Notes: a model not told the origin generated them from the sequence alone. DNA of 64,000 nucleotides from Niallia alba (GCF_012933555.1 NZ_JABBPK010000001.1:4504001-4568000), one strand, 5' to 3'; shown: positions 18,762-26,767, counted from the stretch's first letter. Numbers and translations: made by a program.

Positions 18762-18823
18762 ACGTTTTTTCGAGTGAGTCAACTAAAAATAATCGAATTT
18801 TCGTATATTGTTACGTTTTTTCG
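18762..18823. promoter_or_regulatory. Direct repeats ACGTTTTTTCG before the XRE gene
   Basis: ACGTTTTTTCG occurs at 18762-18772 and 18813-18823, 51 bp apart, with CGAATTTTCG between them. These AT-rich CG-bounded boxes lie just before the XRE gene and may be its own operators. Confidence 0.4.
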
Positions 18824-18841
18824 TGTAAAGGGGGAAAAGAG

Positions 18842-19288
18842 TTGAAAAATATTGAAAACATAGGAGATCGCATTAAATTATTGAGGGAAAAACACGGATT
18901 ATCGCAGGCAGCATTTGGAAAAAGAATTGGCGTTTCTTCTGGAAATGTTGGAGATTGGGAGAGTGATAAAAAAAAATCATTACCTGGTGCAAAAGCAATC
19001 TACGCAATTTCGAGGGAATTTGAAGTATCATCTGATTGGATACTTGGTGGAGAAGAATACATAGGGGACTCGGCACTGAGAAGCGGGAACATCCTTATAA
19101 AAGATGACAAGCCCGCAATTGGGACCAATAAACTAATGGAAACAACCTATGATTCAACTACCAATAAACTTCTAAGTTTATCTAAAGAAGCAAAAGAATT
19201 AATTGATATTTTTACTATTTTAAGTGAACGTGATGCAACCGAGCTATTAATGATTGCACGTATCAAAAGGGACCTTGATAAAAGCTAG
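18842..19288 (+). CDS. XRE-family transcriptional regulator (148 aa)
   Basis: N-terminal XRE helix-turn-helix (about residues 7-65) with LREKHGLSQAAFGKRIGVSSGNVGDWE, here read as consecutive HTH helices, and a C-terminal part of unknown fold ending in a helical SERDATELLMIARIKRDL. The start is a TTG after AAAGGGGGAAAAGAG. It is divergent from the PTS/6PGDH operon and may regulate it, although its domain plan is phage-repressor-like and the operon link is only positional. Confidence 0.85.
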   Translation: MKNIENIGDRIKLLREKHGLSQAAFGKRIGVSSGNVGDWESDKKKSLPGAKAIYAISREFEVSSDWILGGEEYIGDSALRSGNILIKDDKPAIGTNKLMETTYDSTTNKLLSLSKEAKELIDIFTILSERDATELLMIARIKRDLDKS

Positions 19289-19296
19289 AAGATGTT

Positions 19297-19578
19297 GTGG
19301 GGGCCCTTCTCTTTATCATCAATCATCCCACAATAGAAGGGCCAGTAAATTTCACCTCTCCACAACCAATAAAAATGAGTCAATTAGATCGCTGTATCAG
19401 CAATCATTTAAGACGCCCAAATTGGTTTTCTATTCCAGAACCATTATTGAAAATCGCACTTGGTGAAATGAGCCTATTAATTACGGAAGGTCAATATGTT
19501 ACACCTACTGTTCTTCTTGAAAACGGATATATATTTCAGTATACAGACATGAAAGAAGCCATTAGAAGTTTATACTAG
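19297..19578 (+). pseudogene. yfhF: 3' remnant of a TIGR01777/YfhF-type SDR epimerase
   Basis: About 93 codons match only the C-terminal DUF1731 end of YfhF-like NAD-binding epimerases: HPTIEGPVNFTSPQPIKMSQ, then RRPNWFSIPEPLLKIALGEM and a final GYIFQYTDMKEAI. The roughly 200-residue Rossmann part is absent upstream, where the XRE gene ends 9 bases earlier. GGCCCTTCT/AGAAGGGCC at 19302-19346 can fold as a hairpin. A copy of repeat A follows the stop. Not functional as an epimerase. Confidence 0.75.
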
Positions 19579-19582
19579 ATGT

Positions 19583-19608
19583 ACAGAGGGACGGTTCTCT
19601 TGCTTTCT
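19583..19608 (+). repeat. Dispersed repeat A, copy 5
   Basis: AGAGGGACGGTTCTCTTGC directly after the stop of the epimerase remnant; CGGTTCT can pair with AGAACCG about 35 bases downstream. Confidence 0.65.
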
Positions 19609-19654
19609 TTTAACTATAAATAAAAAGAATGTCTATAGAAGAACCGCTCGGGCC

Positions 19655-19898
19655 CACTGAAAAAGTCTTTTTTTTTCGTGTGAAATGAAGAGCAAGCATA
19701 TTTGAAAGTGAAAATAAGGTTGGTTTGGAGAGGCGTCCGCTCAACTCCTATGGGAGCTGCGAGAAAGTCCGAGACCCCGCAAGGAGGCTTGGCGCTCGCC
19801 CCATGGAAAGCGAGCGGACGCCTCGGAAAACAAATCCATCATCTTATGTTTAAAAAGTGGCTATTGTCCATCATCATTAACTAGCCAGTTTTTCAGTG
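19655..19898. repeat. 244-bp palindromic dispersed element, full copy
   Basis: It begins CACTGAAAAA and ends TTTTTCAGTG (10-bp terminal inverted repeat) and has an inner stem GAGGCGTCCGCTC/GAGCGGACGCCTC. It is more GC-rich than its surroundings, codes for nothing credible, and has a truncated copy at 26880-26976 with the same first 95 or so bases. Confidence 0.8.
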
Positions 19899-20387
19899 CC
19901 CTCGAACCATCCCTCTGCTTCCCTCCATTGCCTTTCTTACTTTCCATGATTTTATGATTTGTGTTTCTAGAATATAAGGCGATACTTCTGTAAATACTTT
20001 TTCACTATTTTTAAAGAGGATAGCGCTTTTATATTTCTTATTGTGTTTGACTGGGTGTATATGATCAATATGCTCGGTGAATATCCATTGGCAGTGAAAT
20101 TGACTTGGAGCATGGGTGGGAAATGCATAAATATTTCTAGCGGGGTTAATTGGCATTGGCAGTTTTTTCTGCATTCCTAGTTTATATGTAATGGAACGTC
20201 TTCTTCCATTATAATCAGAACCTCCAATTAATAGATTTTCCTTTATTATTTCAAAAGGAGTTTGTTTAACATAGACAGTCCGATCGATTTCTCTTACAAC
20301 CGCATAATATTCTATCGCTTTAATCGGCATAATTATCATAGTGGTATCACTTGCAATATATTTATTTAGAATGATTCCTTCCTTCAT
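19893..20387 (-). CDS. comK: ComK family competence transcription factor, C-terminally altered
   Basis: The ComK core is clear: FYVN-like TVYVKQTPFEII, then GGSDYNGRRRSITY, INPARNIYAFPTHAPSQFHC and QWIFTEHI. B. subtilis ComK is 192 residues; this is 164, and its last dozen residues (MEGSRGMVRGH) are encoded by a copy of repeat A plus the end of the 244-bp element, not by ComK sequence. The tail of ComK contributes to oligomerisation and activation, so activity is doubtful. The ATG at 20387 follows GAAGGAGTGTATAGG. An XRE gene lies 27 bases upstream. Confidence 0.82.
   Translation of the reverse strand: MKEGIILNKYIASDTTMIIMPIKAIEYYAVVREIDRTVYVKQTPFEIIKENLLIGGSDYNGRRRSITYKLGMQKKLPMPINPARNIYAFPTHAPSQFHCQWIFTEHIDHIHPVKHNKKYKSAILFKNSEKVFTEVSPYILETQIIKSWKVRKAMEGSRGMVRGH
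19900..19923 (-). repeat. Dispersed repeat A, copy 6 (inside comK)
   Basis: Minus-strand GGGAAGCAGAGGGATGGTTC lies within the comK reading frame and supplies its final codons. Confidence 0.7.
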
Positions 20388-20414
20388 CCTATACACTCCT
20401 TCTTTCTCACTCTT

Positions 20415-20654
20415 TTATTCCAGTTCCTCCGATTTTTCTTTAATTAGGACTGCATCCAATTGTAAATCAAGCGCTTCACAAATCTTGTATAATGTTTTCA
20501 CTTTTGGTACCTTTTGTCCTCTTTCAATTTGGCCAAGATGATTTTGATTTAAGCCAGTCTCACTCGCAAGCCTAGATTGAGATAAATTCTTTTCTAACCT
20601 TCTCTTTTTCAATAGCCGATAATCAATACAACCTTTTTCCCCTCTTCCTATCAA
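20415..20654 (-). CDS. Small XRE-family regulator (about 79 aa)
   Basis: A single XRE helix-turn-helix: RLEKNLSQSRLASETGL, then NQNHLGQIERGQKVPK. No other domain. The frame extends to a GTG at 20663, but that codon lies inside AAAGGAGGTG; the TTG at 20654, 7 bases after GGAGG, is the better start. It is cotranscribed with the comK-like gene 27 bases downstream and may control it. Confidence 0.85.
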   Translation of the reverse strand: MIGRGEKGCIDYRLLKKRRLEKNLSQSRLASETGLNQNHLGQIERGQKVPKVKTLYKICEALDLQLDAVLIKEKSEELE

Positions 20655-20663
20655 AATTTTCAC

Positions 20664-21059
20664 CTCCTTTAGAACTATTATGAAGGAGACTAGTTAGTTG
20701 TAGTACTTCTTGTAGGAAGGAATTTGTTAACATTTTGTTACTTTTTTAGGGATTAGATGTAAAAACTAAACCTTCGTTAAAAGACGATTAACCGTCCTCT
20801 CGCTTCCCAGAAAAATTACAGATAAAAAAAGATTCAATTTTTGGGACTCCTCCTATATAATTAGGTATATTTTACTACAAAAGAAAGGGATTACGTTTTA
20901 AGGCAGTAAATAAAATTAGAAAACAGCTCCCCTTTAGATAACTCAACAGGAATTTTTCAACATATGATAGCGGAAAGGCTGTTCTCTTTTACAAAATGAA
21001 AAATACAATCACTGAAGGTAAATAGTTCATTTACCAAGGTTAAAAGTAGGAGAATGAAT
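20664..21059. other. Intergenic region before hemAT
   Basis: About 400 bp with one copy of repeat A (20785-20808, minus, GGGAAGCGAGAGGACGG). AT-rich sequence around 20860-20885 could hold a hemAT promoter. I see no coding frame or structured RNA. Confidence 0.4.
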
Positions 21060-22352
21060 ATGAAAAAATTCTTTAAGAAAAAGCAATCTAGCTGGTTAGC
21101 AAAGACTACTGACATAGATGTTTCCATAAATAGCACCCATCCTAGCATTAAAGATAAAATTAACATGCTTAATCTTTCCGAGGAAGATTTAAAGATAATT
21201 AAAAGTCTACAGCCAATCGTGAAGGAAAATATTTCATTATTGGTAGATTCCTTTTATGAAAGAATTCTGCAAGTACCAGAACTTAATACAATAATAAACA
21301 CACATAGTACACTTGATCGATTAAGAAATACGCTAAGTGGTTATATTGTCGAGCTCTTTAATGTGAAATTTGATTCTAGTTTCCTTGAAAAGCGACTTCA
21401 AGTAGCTAAAATCCATTTTCATATTGGTTTGAAACCAGCATGGTATATGGGAGCTTTTCAAAGTATTACAGAATCACTAATCGATATTATCTATTCGTCC
21501 TTAAGTAATAAAAATGAAATACCTCCGATTATTAAGGCTATTACAAAAATTATTAGCCTAGAGCAACAAATAGTATTAGAGCAATACGAGAATGAAAATA
21601 GGCTGGCAAAAGAAGCACAGTACGAGGAAGTGAAACAAGATCTCAAAGGAAAAATTGTTGATATCAGTACTAGTTTAGTTGCACTTTCTCAACAAACTTC
21701 TGCTTCTGTAGAAACATTAATCCAAAATAGTGATGTGGTTAAGGATATTGTTAAGCAAAGCAGTGAAGAAACATTTAAAACACAAGAATTTGTTAAAGAT
21801 GGACAAGTACAAATGAATACATTACACCATACCATCGAAAAGGTTGTAGAAGATACAGAACATATGGAAAAGATGGTTTCTAGCTTAGAGGAATCTTCTA
21901 TAGAAATACTAAATGTTGTTCAAATCGTCAAAGAGATTGCAGACCAAACAAACCTTTTAGCATTAAACTCTGCCATTGAGGCAGCTAGAGCTGGCGAACA
22001 TGGAAAAGGCTTTGCAGTAGTCTCTGACGAAGTAAGAAAACTAGCGATGCAAACAAAACAGGCTGTTGATACAATACATCAACATATTTCTAATTCAAGC
22101 GATTATACAACACGTGTTACATCATCTCTACTAGAAGTTAAAACGGCTGTTCTCGATGGGAAATCAAAGGCTGAAAAAACGAATGAGACATTCCAACACA
22201 TTTTATATTCTTCTGACCATAACGTCCATCAATCAAATGAAGTAAGTAGTCAGATGATTGAACTAACGGAGATAATAAAAGAAATAGGAGAAGCCACTTC
22301 GGGTGTAGCCGCTTCAGCTGAGCAGTTAAATGATGCCGCCAATAATGTTTGA
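21060..22352 (+). CDS. hemAT: HemAT heme-based aerotactic transducer
   Basis: 430 residues. The N-terminal globin-coupled sensor (about 40-190) has the proximal histidine in [19 protein letters not shown]. The C-terminal methyl-accepting domain has the signalling hairpin [20 protein letters not shown] then [18 protein letters not shown]. There are no membrane helices, so it is soluble and relays oxygen binding to CheA/CheW. The ATG at 21060 is preferred, because the in-frame ATG at 21054 is only one base after AGGAG. Monocistronic, with its own terminator. Confidence 0.95.
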   Translation: MKKFFKKKQSSWLAKTTDIDVSINSTHPSIKDKINMLNLSEEDLKIIKSLQPIVKENISLLVDSFYERILQVPELNTIINTHSTLDRLRNTLSGYIVELFNVKFDSSFLEKRLQVAKIHFHIGLKPAWYMGAFQSITESLIDIIYSSLSNKNEIPPIIKAITKIISLEQQIVLEQYENENRLAKEAQYEEVKQDLKGKIVDISTSLVALSQQTSASVETLIQNSDVVKDIVKQSSEETFKTQEFVKDGQVQMNTLHHTIEKVVEDTEHMEKMVSSLEESSIEILNVVQIVKEIADQTNLLALNSAIEAARAGEHGKGFAVVSDEVRKLAMQTKQAVDTIHQHISNSSDYTTRVTSSLLEVKTAVLDGKSKAEKTNETFQHILYSSDHNVHQSNEVSSQMIELTEIIKEIGEATSGVAASAEQLNDAANNV

Positions 22353-22380
22353 ACTATTGATAACCTTATAATATTTTTGG

Positions 22381-22414
22381 CAAGAGACTGGAATACTTAT
22401 ATCCCAGTCTCTTT
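22381..22414 (+). terminator. hemAT terminator
   Basis: AGAGACTGG and CCAGTCTCT form a 9-bp stem followed by TTGCTT, just after the hemAT stop. Confidence 0.75.
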
Positions 22415-22447
22415 GCTTATAAAATACACTCCGTTTAATAAACCGTC

Positions 22448-23179
22448 TTATTTTTCTGTTGAAAAAATTAAAAACATCGGTCTTCGCAGTTCATCTTTCA
22501 TATTAGTACTATTCTTCAGCATTTCTTCAGAAGGAATTGGTTCTTTAACTTCCTTTATAATAAACCCAGCATTAATTAAGTCATTGACATAGGTCGAAAA
22601 AGTTCTATGATATTTTATAACATTCTCAGTAAGAAAAGTTGTTTCCCGCAAACCTTCTGATTGGTAATTATCCAATGCCCAATGTAGACGATTCCCTTGG
22701 TCATCGTAATACCAATCTTGTTCATTCCGAGAAGTGAAAATTGGATGTTCCACTGAAAATACGAATGAACCTCCAGATTTTAGACAATGATAAACTTTTT
22801 TACAGATTGCTTCAAATGACTTAATATAATGAAAAGCCAATGAACTAATGACAACATCAAATTGTGCTTCTGAGAAATTTATGTCTTCAATTGGTATTTT
22901 GATGTAGGATATTGCAGAGTCATCTGTCATTCCCCGAGCCTTTTGTAGCATTTTTTCTGATATATCTACACCAATTACAGAACTTGCTTCCTGTTCACGA
23001 GCATAACGGCAATGCCAGCCGAACCCACATCCTAAATCAAGGACACTTTTATTTTGTAGATCAGGTATCATTTCTTTTAATATATGCCATTCTCCCGCAG
23101 CATCAAGTCCTTGAACTGAACGTGGCATTCTTTCATACGCAGAAAAGAAATTATTATCATCATATTTATTTTGTTTCAT
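22448..23179 (-). CDS. Class I SAM-dependent methyltransferase
   Basis: 243 residues. Motif I is VLDLGCGFGWHCR, the acidic residue after strand 2 is in VIGVDISEKML, and later motifs read FDVVISSLAFHYI and LKSGGSFVFSVEHP. The Methyltransf_11/UbiE fold is clear, the substrate unknown. The ATG at 23179 (MKQNKYDD) is preferred over 23188, which lies against AGGAG. Single gene with a 10-bp or longer inverted repeat upstream. Confidence 0.88.
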   Translation of the reverse strand: MKQNKYDDNNFFSAYERMPRSVQGLDAAGEWHILKEMIPDLQNKSVLDLGCGFGWHCRYAREQEASSVIGVDISEKMLQKARGMTDDSAISYIKIPIEDINFSEAQFDVVISSLAFHYIKSFEAICKKVYHCLKSGGSFVFSVEHPIFTSRNEQDWYYDDQGNRLHWALDNYQSEGLRETTFLTENVIKYHRTFSTYVNDLINAGFIIKEVKEPIPSEEMLKNSTNMKDELRRPMFLIFSTEK

Positions 23180-23205
23180 ACTTTCCATCTCCTATCATTT
23201 AACAT

Positions 23206-23246
23206 AGCCTCCTAAAACAATCACAACATCTACTTTAGGAGGCTAG
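23206..23246. other. Inverted repeat between the sigma factor and methyltransferase genes
   Basis: AGCCTCCTAAA and TTTAGGAGGCT form an 11-bp stem; a weak terminator for the upstream minus-strand sigma gene is likely, but the T-run is poor. Confidence 0.5.
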
Positions 23247-23370
23247 CTATCTTCTTCTAACCAATTCTTTCACCTCATTTGAATAGTTAAAATTATTATG
23301 GCATAAATTCCTTTTAAGCTAAACTAAGTTCTAAATTAGAGTCATCTCTAAAGGTGCATTCATTTGAGGA

Positions 23371-23399
23371 AAACAGGAGAACCGTCCCCCCTGTATCCA
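23371..23399 (-). repeat. Dispersed repeat A, copy 8
   Basis: Minus-strand GGGGGGACGGTTCTCCTG, starting one base after the sigma factor stop codon. Confidence 0.65.
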
Positions 23400-23885
23400 T
23401 TAGGACCACAGCGTTTGCTTTAACTTCTCTTTTGCTCCTTTCCTCCACCATTTAACTGCGGAAAGTGAGACTTGTTCTTTCTTCGCTATTTCTTTCACCG
23501 TCAGCTGATGAACAAAGGTAGCAATTACCCACTTTGTTTCTCCTTCGGTTAATTCATCGCAAAGTCCTTTGATATAGTCCTCTTCTTCCCGATATAAAAC
23601 AGGACTTTCTATCATGGTCCAAAACGCTTCACTTGGGTAATCATTTCTTTCTGCTTCCCTTGTCCGGCGCTTCAACTCATCAAGAAATCTCCCTTGCATA
23701 TGCCGATACAAATAATTGCTATATTTCCCCTTTTCCTTATTAAAATTTCTCCTTGTTTCCCAAATGCTTATTAAGCCAATTTGAAAAAACTCTTGTTTAT
23801 CTTTATAAATCGCCAGCTTTTTCATCATATGGTGAATCATCGGTGTAAACTCCTCCACTAATTGCTCATAATTCTTCCCTTCCAT
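23400..23885 (-). CDS. Small sigma-70 family RNA polymerase sigma factor (161 aa)
   Basis: Region 2 is seen as DKQEFFQIGLISIWETRRNF and SNYLYRHMQGRFLDELKRR; region 4 ends in LTVKEIAKKEQVSLSAVKWW. It is not a classical ECF with an anti-sigma partner, and resembles SigH/ComX-like small factors of Firmicutes. AAGGAAACGAGT precedes the ATG. No target genes can be inferred. A decayed paralogue of the last 25 or so codons lies at 48178-48246. The proximity of comK is noted, but a competence role is speculation. Confidence 0.82.
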   Translation of the reverse strand: MEGKNYEQLVEEFTPMIHHMMKKLAIYKDKQEFFQIGLISIWETRRNFNKEKGKYSNYLYRHMQGRFLDELKRRTREAERNDYPSEAFWTMIESPVLYREEEDYIKGLCDELTEGETKWVIATFVHQLTVKEIAKKEQVSLSAVKWWRKGAKEKLKQTLWS

Positions 23886-24164
23886 ACTCGTTTCCTTCTA
23901 GAAAAGTACTTTTCTTGCTTATTCCTAGGTACCTTTACTTTATGGAAAGAAAGGACTCTTTTCGATTGAAGAAAAAGAAAGTTACGAGGAGAAAAAGGAA
24001 ATAAATGTTTAAAAATGGCGGCTAGCTTGAAGTTATCGTGGGAGTTACTTGATAAATAGCACTATTTCATAGACAGATATCACTTGAATAAGCGCATTGA
24101 ACCCTGCAACTTCTAGAAAATATGCTATAATTCGAAGGGGAAAATAAAGATAGAGGTGACATTT

Positions 24165-24635
24165 ATGGCAATACACGTTGTATTGTATCAGCCAGAAATT
24201 CCGGCTAATACTGCCAATATTGCACGTACTTGTGCAGGAACAGAAACAGCCCTACATTTAATTCGACCACTTGGCTTTTCAACCGATGAAAAGATGATCA
24301 AACAAGCGGGACTAGATTTCTGGGAGACTATAAACATCACGTATTACGACTCATTTGATGATTTTTTTGTAAAAAATCAAGGGGAGTTTTACTATATTGA
24401 AACATTCGCAGAAAAAACATATACATCCTATGATTTCACAGATCAATCAAAGAATTATTATTTTATCTTTGGAAAAGAAACAACCGGATTACCGAAAGAC
24501 CTACTCGAAACACATAAAGACCATTTTTTACGAATACCAATGACAGAACATATCCGTTCACTGAACCTTTCAAATACAGCAGCAATATTGGTATTCGAAG
24601 CATTGCGACAGCAGGGATATCCAAATTTAAGATAA
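24165..24635 (+). CDS. trmL: tRNA (cytidine/uridine-34-2'-O)-methyltransferase TrmL
   Basis: 156-residue minimal SPOUT methyltransferase. It begins IHVVLYQPEIPANTANIAR, and has IFGKETTGLPKDLL, LRIPMTEHIRSLNLSNT at the trefoil knot. It methylates the wobble base ribose of tRNA-Leu. The ATG at 24165 follows AGAGGTGACATTT; the upstream GTG lies inside that ribosome binding site. Monocistronic, with a repeat-A-derived terminator. Confidence 0.95.
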   Translation: MAIHVVLYQPEIPANTANIARTCAGTETALHLIRPLGFSTDEKMIKQAGLDFWETINITYYDSFDDFFVKNQGEFYYIETFAEKTYTSYDFTDQSKNYYFIFGKETTGLPKDLLETHKDHFLRIPMTEHIRSLNLSNTAAILVFEALRQQGYPNLR

Positions 24636-24670
24636 AAGGGAAGCAGAGGGGGCGTTTTACTGCTTCCCTT
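24636..24670 (+). terminator. trmL terminator formed by repeat A, copy 9
   Basis: AAGGGAAGCAG and CTGCTTCCCTT form a perfect 11-bp stem around GAGGGGGCGTTTTA. This is the clearest case of repeat A acting as a terminator. Confidence 0.8.
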
Positions 24671-24683
24671 AATGTATTTTCTT

Positions 24684-24696
24684 GGTGCCTGACACC
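24684..24696. repeat. REP palindrome (family B)
   Basis: GGTGCCTGACACC, an almost perfect dyad. Other copies or variants are at 39123, 42917, 50713, 51243, 53981, 57612, 60852 and 61895, several after TTTGTCTTTTTG. Confidence 0.75.
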
Positions 24697-24706
24697 TGCA
24701 TGATGA

Positions 24707-24735
24707 TTGAATTTTTTTCAGTTAGGGTATATTAT
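24707..24735 (+). promoter_or_regulatory. Promoter of candidate antisense antitoxin RNA 1
   Basis: TTGAAT (24707-24712), a 17-bp spacer, and TATTAT (24730-24735). Start of transcription expected near 24742. Confidence 0.65.
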
Positions 24736-24741
24736 TATATA

Positions 24742-24865
24742 TAAGAATTAAACTAAAAAAACCAAGGAGCTGGAACTCCTTGGACAACTACTTACGAGTG
24801 GTATGCTAAATTTTATTTAGAAGAACCACCCTTTTGCTTCCTACGGCGCGGGGTGGTTTTTCGTT
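24742..24865 (+). ncRNA. Candidate antisense RNA antitoxin 1
   Basis: A plus-strand RNA of about 125 nt is predicted from the promoter at 24707 to a terminator at 24824-24862 (AACCACCC/GGGTGGTT then TTTTT). It is complementary to the 3' UTR and the last 17 or so codons of the small toxin-like ORF on the minus strand. This convergent overlap matches type I systems such as txpA/ratA. The RNA has not been shown to exist. Confidence 0.6.
24754..24783 (-). terminator. Terminator of the toxin-like mRNA 1
   Basis: On the minus strand CCAAGGAG and CTCCTTGG enclose TTCCAG, followed by TTTTTTT. It lies about 30 bases past the small ORF stop. Confidence 0.75.
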
Positions 24866-24965
24866 TGTTCTTTTTTCTGCTTGCTATGCGCTTTGCAATG
24901 CCTGCAGCCAGAGTAGTAAAAAAGGCTTTTGCCACTTCTTTGAGTAAGTCCAATACGAAATCCAT
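24813..24965 (-). CDS. Candidate type I toxin peptide 1 (50 aa)
   Basis: An amphipathic/hydrophobic helix (MDFVLDLLKEVAKAFFTTLA, about residues 1-28) is followed by a strongly basic tail ending RRRKQKGGSSK. The ribosome binding site AAAGGAGGTGATA is a near-perfect match to the 16S tail, as is common for toxin mRNAs that are held untranslated by folding. A second ORF at 50946-51092 shares the tail, site and layout. A membrane-active toxin is the best guess; a regulatory or antimicrobial peptide is also possible. Too short for standard gene calls. Confidence 0.7.
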   Translation of the reverse strand: MDFVLDLLKEVAKAFFTTLAAGIAKRIASRKKNKRKTTPRRRKQKGGSSK

Positions 24966-25005
24966 TGGTATATCACCTCCTTTCCCTTTAAATCAGGAAA
25001 AGAGT

Positions 25006-25047
25006 GCATACCACCCGCACCTATGTAGTTGTAAGAATAGTATAACA
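25006..25047 (-). promoter_or_regulatory. Promoter and 5' UTR pairing element of toxin-like gene 1
   Basis: The extended -10 TGTTATACT reads on the minus strand from 25047 to 25039. In the 5' UTR GTGGTATGC (25014-25006) is complementary to GCATACCAC in the 3' UTR (24806-24798); with G-U pairs the match extends to about 14 positions. Confidence 0.6.
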
Positions 25048-25185
25048 CAGAGAAAATATTGGTTGGATAGTAATAGTTTATACAATCGTTATAGACCATC
25101 ATATGTTAACCATTCGAAGTTCAGTTAATCATTCATTCCTCTTTATACTGGAAGACTAGTTTATATGACTTTAGTTAGTTTTTCT

Positions 25186-25719
25186 CTACCTTCTCCTTTT
25201 ATAATGTAGCTCTACAAATTGATTGAAACATCTCGTTCCCTTTAAATATAGCTCCAATTGATATTCATCTTCTTTAAACAAAGGAACTCCTTCTCCTATT
25301 ATTGTTGGGGCGATTGTAATGATAAACTCATCCACTAACTTTTCTTTGATAAACGAGTGTAATAGATCTCCCCCACCAACAATCCAAATGTTCTTCCCCT
25401 CTTCATTTTTTAATTTATTTGTAAAATCGATTATGTCTTCCTTTATAAATTTAACATCCTCCGTATCCTCGTTTTCCTGTCTCGAAAATACGTAACATTC
25501 CTTATTTTTATATGGGAACTCTTCCGTCATATGAGTGATGATCCAATCATATGTTTTTCTTCCCATTAGAATCGTATCTACCGTTTCGTAGAATTCAGAA
25601 ATTCCATTGTCCCCTTCACCTTCTACTTTAAATAACCAATCTAATGAATCATCCTTTGTAGCAATATAACCGTCCAGACTTGTTGCGATTAATAATACAA
25701 GTTTTCGCTGTTTTCGCAT
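25186..25719 (-). CDS. Dihydrofolate reductase family protein (RibD C-terminal type)
   Basis: 177 residues of the RibD_C/YyaP group. It starts RKLVLLIATSLDGYIA, with TILMGRKTYDWI and NIWIVGGGDLLHSFI, which form the NADPH-binding core. These proteins reduce unknown pteridine-like substrates, and some confer drug tolerance. AGGAGGAAAGTAT precedes the ATG. It is divergent from the WYL regulator, which may control it. Confidence 0.88.
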   Translation of the reverse strand: MRKQRKLVLLIATSLDGYIATKDDSLDWLFKVEGEGDNGISEFYETVDTILMGRKTYDWIITHMTEEFPYKNKECYVFSRQENEDTEDVKFIKEDIIDFTNKLKNEEGKNIWIVGGGDLLHSFIKEKLVDEFIITIAPTIIGEGVPLFKEDEYQLELYLKGTRCFNQFVELHYKRRR

Positions 25720-25807
25720 ATACTTTCCTCCTAAAAAGATTAATATTTATAGTATAATGCTCAATAATGACATCCATTGTCATATATAAAATTTTAGAGG
25801 TGGTTGT

Positions 25808-26767
25808 ATGCGGGCTGATCGGTTGCTATCCATTTTGCTCCTCTTACAAAATAGAGGAAAAATGACAACAAAGGAATTAGCTAAGGAATTGGAAGTTACG
25901 GAGAGAACGATACATCGGGACATGGAAGCATTAAGTGCAACGGGCATACCTATTATAGCTGTGAGGGGAAAATCTGGCGGTTGGAAATTACTTGACCAGT
26001 ATCGCACGAATTTAACTGGATTAAAGTATGATGAAATAATATCTTTGCTTATTTCACCTTCTATTCAATTGCTGTCCGATCTAGATTTATCGAAGGAATG
26101 GTATGATGCTCGTCAAAAAATGATTGCTGCACTACCAAACTCTTTTCGCAAAGAATCCCTCGACGTTTGGAATCGCATCCACATAGACACTTCCGCCTGG
26201 AAGCAACCATCTGAAAAAATTGACTCCTTTAAAATTTTGCAGGAAGCGATTTGGCAGGAAAAAGTACTGCAGATAAAATATGAACGAGCAGATGGTAAGG
26301 AGATTTTTCGAACAGTCGATCCTTTAGGATTGGTAGCAAAAGGTAGTACTTGGTACTTAATTGCTTCCTCAGACGAAAAGATACGAAATTACCGAGCTTC
26401 AAGACTCCTTACTGTAGAGATGACAGATAAATCTTTTACGAGACCGGATGACTTTCATTTAGAAAAATACTGGGTGGAATCAACGCAAAACTTCATTAAC
26501 ACTCTCCCTGAATATAAGGCAGAGGTGGAAGTGTCACCATCAATCGTTCACAGAATGAAATTCACTGGACGTTTTGTGCAAATAGAAAATATAGAACCAC
26601 CAACTGCTGATGGATGGATACCCGTAAGCCTTCGCTGTGATACGGAACAAGAGGCAATTGCTTATATCCTTGGCTTCGGTGACCAAATCAGAGTCATCTT
26701 CCCTGCCTCATTGCAACAGGACATTTATCAGATGGCTAGAAAAATCGTTGCGTTTTATAAATCGTAA
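25808..26767 (+). CDS. WYL-domain transcriptional regulator (YafY type)
   Basis: 319 residues. The N-terminal HTH_11 helix-turn-helix (about 3-58) contains MTTKELAKELEVTERTIHRD. The central WYL domain (about 140-220) has VDPLGLVAKGSTWYLIA and RNYRASRL, then a C-terminal WCX extension. These regulators bind nucleic acid or small ligands. It is divergent from the DHFR-like gene, 90 bp away, a common arrangement for local control. Confidence 0.88.
   Translation: MRADRLLSILLLLQNRGKMTTKELAKELEVTERTIHRDMEALSATGIPIIAVRGKSGGWKLLDQYRTNLTGLKYDEIISLLISPSIQLLSDLDLSKEWYDARQKMIAALPNSFRKESLDVWNRIHIDTSAWKQPSEKIDSFKILQEAIWQEKVLQIKYERADGKEIFRTVDPLGLVAKGSTWYLIASSDEKIRNYRASRLLTVEMTDKSFTRPDDFHLEKYWVESTQNFINTLPEYKAEVEVSPSIVHRMKFTGRFVQIENIEPPTADGWIPVSLRCDTEQEAIAYILGFGDQIRVIFPASLQQDIYQMARKIVAFYKS

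Noticed and set aside
19702-19884. 60-codon ORF within the 244-bp element
   Set aside because: It lies wholly inside a palindromic repeat; composition reflects the inner stem.
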